Of a stretch of 61,470 nt of DNA, positions 1 through 7,880 are shown piece by piece (the stretch's first letter is position 1; every line of letters begins with the position of its first letter). Origin of the DNA: CAYLHQ01 sp964628935 (lineage in GTDB: Bacteria; Acidobacteriota; Polarisedimenticolia; Polarisedimenticolales; DASRJG01). The notes under the pieces are model-generated. The model saw only the letters and a list, made by a program, of their open reading frames with translations. It searched no databases and was not told where the DNA came from. A program made the position numbers and the translations under genes. Location: NCBI GenBank assembly GCA_964628935.1, contig CAZVOE010000004.1:1-61470 (forward strand). Reading direction: 5' to 3'.

Positions 1-2091
1 ACGATCTTCAAGCTGACCGGGCTCGCCGTCGCAATCGTCGAGGAGACTTTCTTCCGCGGCCTCATGTTCCGCGCAGTCTTCCGCGAATCCGGACTCGCCG
101 CCGCGCTCTGGAGCACCGCACTCCTCTACTCGGCGATCCATTTCCTGGCGCGCGCCCGCCTCCCGCACGCACAGATCGGCTGGGACAGCGGCATCGCGCT
201 GCTCGGCTCGGCGTTCTCGCGCTTCGCCGCGCCGTCGGCATTCGTGGATTCATTCGTCACGCTCGTGCTCGTCGGCCTGATGCTCGGGCTCGTGCGCCAG
301 CGCACCGGCGGCATCGCGGCCGGCATCGGCCTGCACATGGGCTGGGTCTGGGTGATCAAGTCGACGACGTCCGTGACCGACCTCGAGGCGGGCGCGCGGT
401 GCCGAATCGTCGAGGCGAGCCTCGCCTGGCGGCTCGGCGAGGATGCGTACGACGCCTCCGAACGCGCGATCGACGCGATCGAGTCGCTCCGCGACCTCCA
501 GTTCGACGACGGAGTGCGAGCGGGGGTCTATTCGCGTTGGATCTTCTTCTACGACCGGCTCATCGGGTACCTTCTCGGGGCGTCGGGCCGGACCCCCTCG
601 CGCAGGGACGTCGAAACGGCGTTCGAAGTGGCGGAGCGGATGCGGGCGCGGGTGCTCCTCGAGCGACTCGACCAGTCGGGGGTTCCGCTCGCGGAGCCGG
701 CCCACGCGGACCTCCTGGCAGCGAGGCATCGCACGATCGAGGAATCGGCGCGGATTCGTGTCGAGCTCGCGAGTCCGTTTCTCGACGATGCCGGGCGCGC
801 GAAGCGCCTCGAGACGCTGGACGCCCTGGCCGCCGAGGAGGCGTCGCTCCGCACGAGACTCTCGGAGGCCGATCGACGTTTCGCGAACCTGCGAACTCCC
901 GAAAGCCCTTCCCTCTCCGAAGTGGAGCGCGCGATCCCTCCCGACACCGCGATCCTCGCGTTCACCACCGGGTCCGGGATTTCCAAGGGAGGCTACATCG
1001 GCGGCGGCTCCTGGCTCCTCGTCCACACCTCCGGCGGCACCCGGTTCTACGCGATTCCTCCCGACGAAGATCTCGCCGTCGAGACGGCGCTTTACGCAGG
1101 GCTCTTCGAGAGCGACGACCCTTCCGAAGGTCGGGCTGCCGGACGCCTCCACGATCGTCTGCTTCGGGACGCGCTCGACGGGCTTCCCCCGTCGGTTTCC
1201 TCGCTCGTTCTCGTCCCCGACGGGCCGCTCCACCGGCTTCCCTTCGCCGCGCTCAGACCGCGTCCGGACGATCCGCCCCTCGCGGAGCGGTTCGCGCTGT
1301 CGACCGCGCCCTCGGTCACGGCGTGGCATCGGTGGGCGCGGGAAACGCCGAGTCCGATCCCTCCGGGGGCCGTGATCGTCGCGGACCCGTGGACGGGAGG
1401 GCGAGAGGCCGCAAAGGCGCGCGACGAATCGGGCGGCCTTCCGTTCGCGCGGCGCGAGGCTCGCGGGGCTGCGGCGCTGCTTCCCGGGCGGTCGCGGATC
1501 CTGGAGGGGGGCGAGGCGACGGAGTCCGCTCTCAAGCGCGCCGCGTTCGACCAGTTCGGCATCCTCCACATCGCCGCCCATGCCTGCCTCGATCGGGAGC
1601 GGGACGAAGAGGCGTTCCTCGTGCTCGCTCCGGGCGTTGACGAAGAGGACGGACGACTCACCGTCGCGGAGGCATCGACGCTCCCGCTCCGCGACCGCGT
1701 CGTCGTGCTCGCCGCATGCCGAACCGCGGGGGGCCCCTTCGTCGAGGGCGAAGGGGTCGAAAGTCTCGCGCGCGGCTTCCTCGTGGCGGGAGCGCGAGCG
1801 GTGATCGGGAGCCTCTGGCCGCTCCGTGACGAGGAAACGGCCCGGTTCTTCGACGCCTTCTACCGGCGGCTCTCCGAGGGGTCCTCGGTGGCCGACGCGT
1901 TCGCGGGGGCGCAGCGGGACCGGATCACCGCCGGGGCCGAAGCCTCGGAGTGGGCCGGGCTCGTCCTCGTCGGAGACGGTACCGTGCGGCTCGCCGAGCC
2001 GGGGGCGCCCGGCCACACCCCGCTCGCCCTACTCGCCCTCGCGATCGCGGGGGCCGTCGCCGGCTGGCACCTCTACCGTCGAAGGCCCTGA
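1..2091 (+). CDS. CPBP protease fragment fused to a CHAT-domain protein (5' partial, possibly chimeric)
   Basis: The frame is open from base 1, so the true start lies outside the window. Residues 1 to about 125 look like a CPBP (Abi) intramembrane protease: the glutamate pair and arginine of EETFFRG are at bases 40-60, followed by hydrophobic segments and a GLHMGW motif. From about residue 130 the protein is soluble and helical. It then becomes a CHAT (caspase-like) protease domain with the histidine of HIAAHA (His527) and the cysteine of LAACRTAGG (Cys573), and it ends in a membrane segment plus RRR. CHAT proteins usually have TPR-like helices before the protease, which fits the middle part. 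A CPBP-CHAT join is not a fusion I know. Codon choice changes at the join: before about base 380 all arginines are CGC and most glycines GGC, and afterwards CGG, CGA and GGG are common. The CHAT call is firm; the integrity of the fusion is doubtful. Confidence 0.7.
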   Translation, partial: TIFKLTGLAVAIVEETFFRGLMFRAVFRESGLAAALWSTALLYSAIHFLARARLPHAQIGWDSGIALLGSAFSRFAAPSAFVDSFVTLVLVGLMLGLVRQRTGGIAAGIGLHMGWVWVIKSTTSVTDLEAGARCRIVEASLAWRLGEDAYDASERAIDAIESLRDLQFDDGVRAGVYSRWIFFYDRLIGYLLGASGRTPSRRDVETAFEVAERMRARVLLERLDQSGVPLAEPAHADLLAARHRTIEESARIRVELASPFLDDAGRAKRLETLDALAAEEASLRTRLSEADRRFANLRTPESPSLSEVERAIPPDTAILAFTTGSGISKGGYIGGGSWLLVHTSGGTRFYAIPPDEDLAVETALYAGLFESDDPSEGRAAGRLHDRLLRDALDGLPPSVSSLVLVPDGPLHRLPFAALRPRPDDPPLAERFALSTAPSVTAWHRWARETPSPIPPGAVIVADPWTGGREAAKARDESGGLPFARREARGAAALLPGRSRILEGGEATESALKRAAFDQFGILHIAAHACLDRERDEEAFLVLAPGVDEEDGRLTVAEASTLPLRDRVVVLAACRTAGGPFVEGEGVESLARGFLVAGARAVIGSLWPLRDEETARFFDAFYRRLSEGSSVADAFAGAQRDRITAGAEASEWAGLVLVGDGTVRLAEPGAPGHTPLALLALAIAGAVAGWHLYRRRP

Positions 2092-2099
2092 TCCACGCG

Positions 2100-2897
2100 T
2101 CAGAGCAACCCGCGCCCCTTCGCCCAACGCTCGAATTCCTCGGCCAGTTGCTCGAACGAGTCGATCACGAACAGGAGCGGCTGCATGTGCCAGACGTCGT
2201 AGTCCTGTTCGGTGATCCGGTCCGGGTCGAAGGGGAGCCGGGTGACCGCGTCGGTGAGGCTGTGCTTCGTCTCACCGTTCGAGGAGAGGATCCCGTTTCC
2301 GTAGATCCGCAGCCCCTCCGGGGTGTCGATCAGGCCGAACTCGACGGTGAACCAGTAGAACCGCTCGAGGCGGCGTCGGTCGTCGCCCGTCGCGCGGAGC
2401 GCGGCGCGTCCCATCAGCTGGTAGAAGTCGGCGAACGCGGGATGCGTGACCATCGGCGTGTGCCCGAAGACGTCGTGGAAGAGGTCGGGGGCGGGGGTGT
2501 AGTCCATCTCGTGTCGCGGGCGGATCGCGTCCGTCGACGGAAACACTCGGCGCGCGAGGAAGGCGAAGAAGTCCTGCTCGTGGAGGAGCCCCGGGATCCG
2601 GGCGACTCCCCAGTTCGTGGTCTTCCTCAGGACTGCGTCGGCGTCGCGGAGCGCGGGGATGCGATCCTGCGGGAAGCCCATGCGTTCGAGCCCGTCCAGG
2701 AACTCCTTGCAAGCCCTGCCCGGGAGGAGTTCCCTCTGGCGACGGTAGAGGATCGCCCACGTTTCATGGTCGAAGTCGGGATAGTCGGGGTACGGGATCG
2801 CCGCCCCTTCGGGGACGGGACCGTCGAGACTGATGGGGACGCATCGCGGATCGGCGCCGGTCGCGGCGGCGCGCTCGTAGGCCGATTGATCGTGCAT
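2100..2897 (-). CDS. phhA: Phenylalanine 4-monooxygenase
   Basis: This is a non-heme iron, tetrahydropterin-dependent enzyme that hydroxylates phenylalanine to tyrosine in the cytoplasm. The protein has 265 residues, typical of the monomeric bacterial form without the regulatory ACT domain. The iron ligands are visible: His141 and His146 in HDVFGHTP, and Glu186 in FYWFTVEFGL. The ATG at 2897 was chosen because a GAGGAGG ribosome site lies six to seven bases upstream, although the frame stays open further upstream. The gene converges on the CHAT gene, with only eight bases between stops. It is divergent from the FG-GAP gene. A sigma-70-like promoter is seen at 3029-3057. No pterin-recycling gene (phhB) is adjacent. 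Confidence 0.93.
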   Translation of the reverse strand: MHDQSAYERAAATGADPRCVPISLDGPVPEGAAIPYPDYPDFDHETWAILYRRQRELLPGRACKEFLDGLERMGFPQDRIPALRDADAVLRKTTNWGVARIPGLLHEQDFFAFLARRVFPSTDAIRPRHEMDYTPAPDLFHDVFGHTPMVTHPAFADFYQLMGRAALRATGDDRRRLERFYWFTVEFGLIDTPEGLRIYGNGILSSNGETKHSLTDAVTRLPFDPDRITEQDYDVWHMQPLLFVIDSFEQLAEEFERWAKGRGLL

Positions 2898-3028
2898 GAG
2901 TGCCTCCTCGAAAAGCGAGAAACGCGGGTTCGGTTTCGTGATCGGGGCGGAAACGTGCTCAGCGACGGTAGCGAGCGATCCCGCCGCACGACGCTCGATG
3001 GAGGCGAAGCGTCTCGCGCATGCGGACC

Positions 3029-3057
3029 TAGATACGGCGAAGGGCGAGAAGAGGCAA
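3029..3057 (-). promoter_or_regulatory. Predicted sigma-70-type promoter for phhA
   Basis: Reading the minus strand, TTGCCT (3052-3057) and TATCTA (3029-3034) are separated by 17 bases. This would start transcription near 3022 and leave a 5' leader of about 125 bases before the phhA ATG. It was found by eye only. Confidence 0.45.
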
Positions 3058-3132
3058 GGGCGGTGAGTCAAACGGCGGCACGTGGCGTCTTTTCGTTCCA
3101 GGGGACGTCTCGCGCGTCCCGGCGAGGGTGCC

Positions 3133-6100
3133 ATGAAGATGCCGCGGGTCCTACAACGCATCCTTCCCTTTCTGATCGTCGCCCCGGCGGCGTTTGGGGC
3201 GGAGTCGACGGATTGGTTGTCCGAGATCCGGCGGAACATCGCCGCCTCGGAGTACGAGATCTCCCATCCGGAGAACTGGCAGGCCCCCAATCGGGCTCAC
3301 GGCTTCAGAACGTTCTTCGACGAGAGGGGCATCCGCGTCGTGAGCCGGGAGGAACCGGAACCGACCTGGGAGTGGCGTCTTTCGTGGGTCGCATACGGCC
3401 GAGGGGGGGCGAGTTGGCCGGTCGACGCCGCGGTTCTCGACGCGAAAGGGGCGCACATCGACTACCACCGGGGATCCCTGCGGGAGTGGTACGACAACTC
3501 GCCGCGTGGGCTGAAGCAGGGTTTCTTCCTCGCCGCGCCGCCCGAGGAGGTCGGGCGAAGGACCGGAATGAAGGCCGAGCGCGCCGGCACCGTCTCGCCG
3601 GGTCGCGCAAGAAAGGTCGACCCGGACCGGCTCGTCCACGTTGACTTGGCGCTCGGCGGCTCGCTGCGTCCGCTGTTCTCCGAGGACGGTCTGGCGATCG
3701 ACTTTGAGGCTCCCGGCGGGGGACGGGTGATCCGTTACGCGGGGCTTCGCGTCATCGACGCCCGAGGGCAGACGCTCGCTGCGTGGATGGAGGGGTACGC
3801 GGGCACGGGCGGTGGGGGGATCCGCATCGTGATCGACGACACGGGTGCGATCTACCCGATCACGATCGATCCACTGGCGACGTTTCCGGCGTGGACGGCG
3901 GGAGGCGGACAAGACTGGGCGTGCTTCGGCGAGTCGGTCGCGACCGCCGGGGACGTGAATGGTGACGGTTTCAGCGATGTCGTCGTCGGAGCGCCGTGCT
4001 ACGACGCGGGCCAGTACGACGAAGGGCGTGCGTTCGTGTACTACGGCACGGCCTCCGGACCTTCCGCGACGGCGAGTTGGACGGCGGAGAGCGACCAAGA
4101 CGGCGCATTCTTCGGCTACTCCGTGTCGACCGCGGGAGACGTCAACGCAGACGGGTTCTCCGATGTCCTCGTGGGGGCGAGTCTTCGCGACAACGGCCTG
4201 TACGACCGAGGGCGTGTCTACCTCTTCCTCGGCTCCGCGGCCGGTCTCAACGCCGCCCCGGCGTGGACGCAAGACGGCGAGGAGCAGGGAGCGGAACTCG
4301 GTACGTCGGTCGCTGCGGCGGGGGACGTCAACGGGGGCGGATTCGGCGACGTAATCGTCGGCGCCCCGAAGGTGGACGGCGGAGGGTGGGATCTGGGACG
4401 CGCGTACCTCTATCTCGGAAGTGCCCTGGGTCCCGACACGAACCCGGCTTGGATCGCCACGGGAACGACCGATCTCGCGTTCTTCGGAAAGTCCGTAGCG
4501 ACCGCGGGGGACGTCAACGGCGATGGCTTCGCCGACGTGATCGTTGGGGCCCCGTCGGAGGACACGGGGATGTACGGTCCGGGCAGCATCTTCGCGTACC
4601 ACGGCTCCGCTTCGGGCCTATCTCCCGTGGCAAACTGGTCGCAGACGGACTCCCAGGATGCCGCGCAATTCGGCTTCTCCGTCGGGACGGCGGGCGACGT
4701 CAACGGCGACGGGTATGCGGACGTGATCGTCGGGGCCCCGCAGGAGACGACCGGCGGGGTGACGGGAGGGAGCGTGTACGTGTACCACGGCTCCGCCTCC
4801 GGCCTGTCCTCGAGCGGGCGATGGTCCCGTCACTTCCCGCAGCAGGGTGCGATGGCGGGTGTGAGCGTGGCGACGGCGGGCGATGTGAACGGGGACGGTT
4901 ATGCCGACATCATCTTCGGCGCGGAGCGCTACTACAACCCCGAGCCGAACGAAGGGGCGGCATTCGTTCACCTCGGCTCAGCCAGCGGGGTGAACGCGAA
5001 CGTGTACTGGAGCACGGAGGGGAATGGGGAGTCGGCTCTCCTCGGCCGGTCCGTCGGGACGGCCGGGGACGTCAACGGCGATGGCGTGAGCGACGTCGTC
5101 GTCGGGGCACCCTACCTCAGCTTGACGTTTCTATCGGAAGGGCAGGCGAGCGTCTACCTCGGCTCGCCTGCCGGTCTCGCCGAAAGCGCTGGATGGACCG
5201 CGGAGGGTGACTCGAACGCCTCGGGCTACGGCTCCTCGGTCGGGACGGCCGGGGACGTGAACGGCGACGGATACGCGGACGTGATCGTCGGCGTCCCATA
5301 CTACGACGGTGGCGTGATGGAAGGGGGGCGCGTACTCGTCTACCTCGGCTCGGCCTTCGGACTTGCAACGAGTCCGTCGTGGATCGCGGATGGCGATCAA
5401 ACCGAAGGCTGGTTCGGATTTGCGGTCGGGACCGGCGGGGACGTGAATGGTGACGGGTTCAGCGACGTCGTCGTCGGAGCGCCGCGCCACGACGCGGGCA
5501 AGTACGACGAGGGGCGAGCCTTCGTTTACCTCGGCTCGGCCTCGGGGCTCGCTACAACTCCGGCCTGGAGCGCGAAAGGGGATCAGGAAGTTGCCGTATT
5601 CGGGTGGGCCGTCGGAAGCGCCGGAGACGTGAACGGGGACGGATATGCGGACGTGATCGTCGGCGCTCCGTACTTCGATGACGGCCCGTTGGAGGATGCC
5701 GGGCGCGCGTTCGTGTACCACGGTTCGGCCGCGGGACTCGCGCCGCTCGCCGGGTGGACGAGCGCTGCGTGGTGGGGATACGGGGCGCAATTCGGTTGCA
5801 GCGTCGGAACCGCGGGCGACGTCAACGGGGATGGCTACGCGGACATCGTCGTGGGGAGTGAATTGGACATGGCCTTCGTCTACCAGGGGTCGGCCTCGGG
5901 CCTCGCCGCGGTTGCGGAATGGAGCGGCTACGGCGAAGTAAACGAGTACTTCGGTCACGCGGTCGGGACCGCGGGCGACGTGAACGGGGACGGCTACGCG
6001 GATGTCATCATCGGCGCACCGCGCTACCCCTACCCTCTCCAACAGGGGCGCGCGGTGGTGTTTTTGGGCTCGGCTTCGGGGCTCGCGCAGAATGCGGCGT

Positions 6101-7863
6101 GGAGTTTCGAGGACGATCAGGCGGGCGCCCATCTCGGGGAGGCGGTCGGAACCGCAGGCGACCTCAACGGGGATGGGTACGCCGACATCGTTGTCGGCGC
6201 TCCGGATCGCGACGCTCAGTACGTCGACCACGGACGCGTGCTCGTCTTCCACGGTTCGGCTTCTGGACTCCCTGCGAGCCCGGTCTGGAGCGTGGACGGG
6301 GCCAGCGCGAGGAACTTGGGAGAGTCGGTCGGGACCGCAGGAGACGTCAACGGGGACGGATACGCGGAGCTAATCGTCGGTGCTCCGGCATTGACCGGGG
6401 CCGATCGCGGCCACGCCTACCTTCACTACGGGAACGGTGGTCCAGGTCTCGCGCTGCTCCCGCGTCAGCTTCGCGACGATCTCGCGACACCCATCGCCCC
6501 GCTCGGCGAGTCCGACCGAACCGACGGCTTCCGCCTCTCTCTGATCGGCCGTTCCCCCTTCGGGCGTGGAAAGATCGGGGTCGACTGGGAGGTGAAGACT
6601 CTCGGAGTTCTCTTCGACGGGGAGGGGCTCGAGAGCGTGCCCCCCGAGCACGACACGGGCACCGACGGTAGGACGCTCGAGGGGGTGCTCTCGGGCCTCG
6701 CGGCGGGACGGCCGTTTCATTGGCGCGCGCGGCTCGTGCACGATCCCGTCACCTACCCGTTCCAGCGTCGCGGCCGCTGGATCGCGATGCCGTGGAACGG
6801 TTGGCAAGAAGCCGACCTTCGCACCGACTCGCAGGCCGATCTTTCGGTCTCGCAAACCGACTCCCCCGATCCACAGTTCGAGGGGCAGCCGGTCGACTAC
6901 ACCGTCGCCGTGTCGAATGAGGGACCCGCTGCAGCGACGGCAACCCTGACCGACACTTTTCCCGAGGGCTCCACGTTCGTCTCTGCGTCGCCCGCTCAAG
7001 GAACGTGTTCTCACACCTCGGGGATCGTGACCTGCGATCTCGGCGAGATCGGCGTCGGAGCGACGGCAGAGGTTGTCATCCAGGTCTCGGCGCCCGACGG
7101 ATGGGGGACCGCGACCAACGTCGCGACGGTGGCCGTCGGGGCTCCCGCGACGGATCCAGAAGCGTCGAACGACACTTCCTCCGAATCCACCCAGATCCGA
7201 GCCCTGAACATCGGGGACCGCGTCTGGCGCGACCTGGACCGCGACGGCGTGCAGGACGAGGGAGAACCGGGGCTCGCGGGGGTCGTCGTCCTGCTCTACG
7301 ACGGTGCGGGCGGGCTGCTCGATGCCGTTGCCACGAACCACAACGGCTACTACACCTTCTTCGAGGGACTTTCCTACGGAACGCTGTACAACCTCCGCTT
7401 CGACCTTCCCGTCGGCTTCGACTTCTCGCCTCGGGATCAGGGAGCCGACGACTCGCTCGACAGCGACGCGGATCCTGTGACCGGCGACACGGCGATCTTC
7501 TCCCTGACCGAGTTCACCGACGCGACCGGATGGGACGCCGGCATGCACGACTGCTGGGCTCCGGACGAGGCGGTCTGGCTCTACGAGGTCGGCGTGACGA
7601 ACGATGGGAACGACTACCCGGTCCTGAACTTCCAGGACCCCAACCAGCCCGATCAGGTGACCGGCTACAACATCTACCGGTCCGACGACGCGGGCCTGCC
7701 TCCGGCCGAATGGCCCCTCGTCGCCTCGGACGTCGTCGACATGGACGAGGCGACGCCGAACAAGCAGTGGGTCGACACGTCGGGCGACGTGCCGCCTTCG
7801 GGAATCTGGTACTACCAGGTCACCGCCGCCAACCATCGCTGCCCGGCCGAGGGGCCGCGCTGA
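3133..7863 (+). CDS. Large secreted FG-GAP repeat protein with DUF11 and SdrD B-like domains
   Basis: The ATG at 3133 begins a signal peptide (MKMPRVLQRILPFLIVAPAA) with a GAGGG just upstream. An earlier GTG at 3082 would place 17 odd residues before the signal, so it was not chosen. After a domain of about 240 residues come 14 FG-GAP repeats of about 60 residues (bases about 3930-6440), each carrying a GDVNGDG calcium loop followed by DVIVGAP-like strands. Such repeats form seven-bladed integrin-like propellers, so 14 could make two. Next come a DUF11-type domain (ADLSVSQTDSPDP onward, near base 6835), an SdrD B-like domain (GDRVWRDLDRDGVQDEGEPG, near 7213) and a fibronectin-like tail. The likely role is cell-surface or extracellular adhesion or binding; the ligand is unknown. 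A secreted protease follows 17 bases downstream. Confidence 0.85.
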   Translation: MKMPRVLQRILPFLIVAPAAFGAESTDWLSEIRRNIAASEYEISHPENWQAPNRAHGFRTFFDERGIRVVSREEPEPTWEWRLSWVAYGRGGASWPVDAAVLDAKGAHIDYHRGSLREWYDNSPRGLKQGFFLAAPPEEVGRRTGMKAERAGTVSPGRARKVDPDRLVHVDLALGGSLRPLFSEDGLAIDFEAPGGGRVIRYAGLRVIDARGQTLAAWMEGYAGTGGGGIRIVIDDTGAIYPITIDPLATFPAWTAGGGQDWACFGESVATAGDVNGDGFSDVVVGAPCYDAGQYDEGRAFVYYGTASGPSATASWTAESDQDGAFFGYSVSTAGDVNADGFSDVLVGASLRDNGLYDRGRVYLFLGSAAGLNAAPAWTQDGEEQGAELGTSVAAAGDVNGGGFGDVIVGAPKVDGGGWDLGRAYLYLGSALGPDTNPAWIATGTTDLAFFGKSVATAGDVNGDGFADVIVGAPSEDTGMYGPGSIFAYHGSASGLSPVANWSQTDSQDAAQFGFSVGTAGDVNGDGYADVIVGAPQETTGGVTGGSVYVYHGSASGLSSSGRWSRHFPQQGAMAGVSVATAGDVNGDGYADIIFGAERYYNPEPNEGAAFVHLGSASGVNANVYWSTEGNGESALLGRSVGTAGDVNGDGVSDVVVGAPYLSLTFLSEGQASVYLGSPAGLAESAGWTAEGDSNASGYGSSVGTAGDVNGDGYADVIVGVPYYDGGVMEGGRVLVYLGSAFGLATSPSWIADGDQTEGWFGFAVGTGGDVNGDGFSDVVVGAPRHDAGKYDEGRAFVYLGSASGLATTPAWSAKGDQEVAVFGWAVGSAGDVNGDGYADVIVGAPYFDDGPLEDAGRAFVYHGSAAGLAPLAGWTSAAWWGYGAQFGCSVGTAGDVNGDGYADIVVGSELDMAFVYQGSASGLAAVAEWSGYGEVNEYFGHAVGTAGDVNGDGYADVIIGAPRYPYPLQQGRAVVFLGSASGLAQNAAWSFEDDQAGAHLGEAVGTAGDLNGDGYADIVVGAPDRDAQYVDHGRVLVFHGSASGLPASPVWSVDGASARNLGESVGTAGDVNGDGYAELIVGAPALTGADRGHAYLHYGNGGPGLALLPRQLRDDLATPIAPLGESDRTDGFRLSLIGRSPFGRGKIGVDWEVKTLGVLFDGEGLESVPPEHDTGTDGRTLEGVLSGLAAGRPFHWRARLVHDPVTYPFQRRGRWIAMPWNGWQEADLRTDSQADLSVSQTDSPDPQFEGQPVDYTVAVSNEGPAAATATLTDTFPEGSTFVSASPAQGTCSHTSGIVTCDLGEIGVGATAEVVIQVSAPDGWGTATNVATVAVGAPATDPEASNDTSSESTQIRALNIGDRVWRDLDRDGVQDEGEPGLAGVVVLLYDGAGGLLDAVATNHNGYYTFFEGLSYGTLYNLRFDLPVGFDFSPRDQGADDSLDSDADPVTGDTAIFSLTEFTDATGWDAGMHDCWAPDEAVWLYEVGVTNDGNDYPVLNFQDPNQPDQVTGYNIYRSDDAGLPPAEWPLVASDVVDMDEATPNKQWVDTSGDVPPSGIWYYQVTAANHRCPAEGPR
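3930..6440 (+). repeat. 14 tandem coding repeats (FG-GAP), unit about 180-190 bases
   Basis: Fourteen imperfect copies of a unit centred on a GDVNGDG-type calcium loop lie inside the FG-GAP gene. Most loops keep the aspartates at positions 2 and 6. The second copy reads GDVNADG, the third GDVNGGG and the thirteenth GDLNGDG. The copies are close enough at DNA level for unequal recombination or assembly collapse. Confidence 0.85.
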
Positions 7864-7880
7864 GATCCGTGGAGAACCCC

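Noticed and set aside
250..2016. Minus-strand open frame of 588 codons opposite the CHAT gene
   Set aside because: Low-complexity shadow of the CHAT coding frame; no ribosome site or domain.
3930..6440. Regularly spaced repeats that could suggest a CRISPR or satellite array
   Set aside because: The period and sequence follow codons of FG-GAP protein repeats, with silent differences. No spacer structure.
7005..7880. Upstream extension of the subtilase frame to 985 codons
   Set aside because: It covers the end of the FG-GAP gene in another frame; the signal peptide and ribosome site place the start at 7881.
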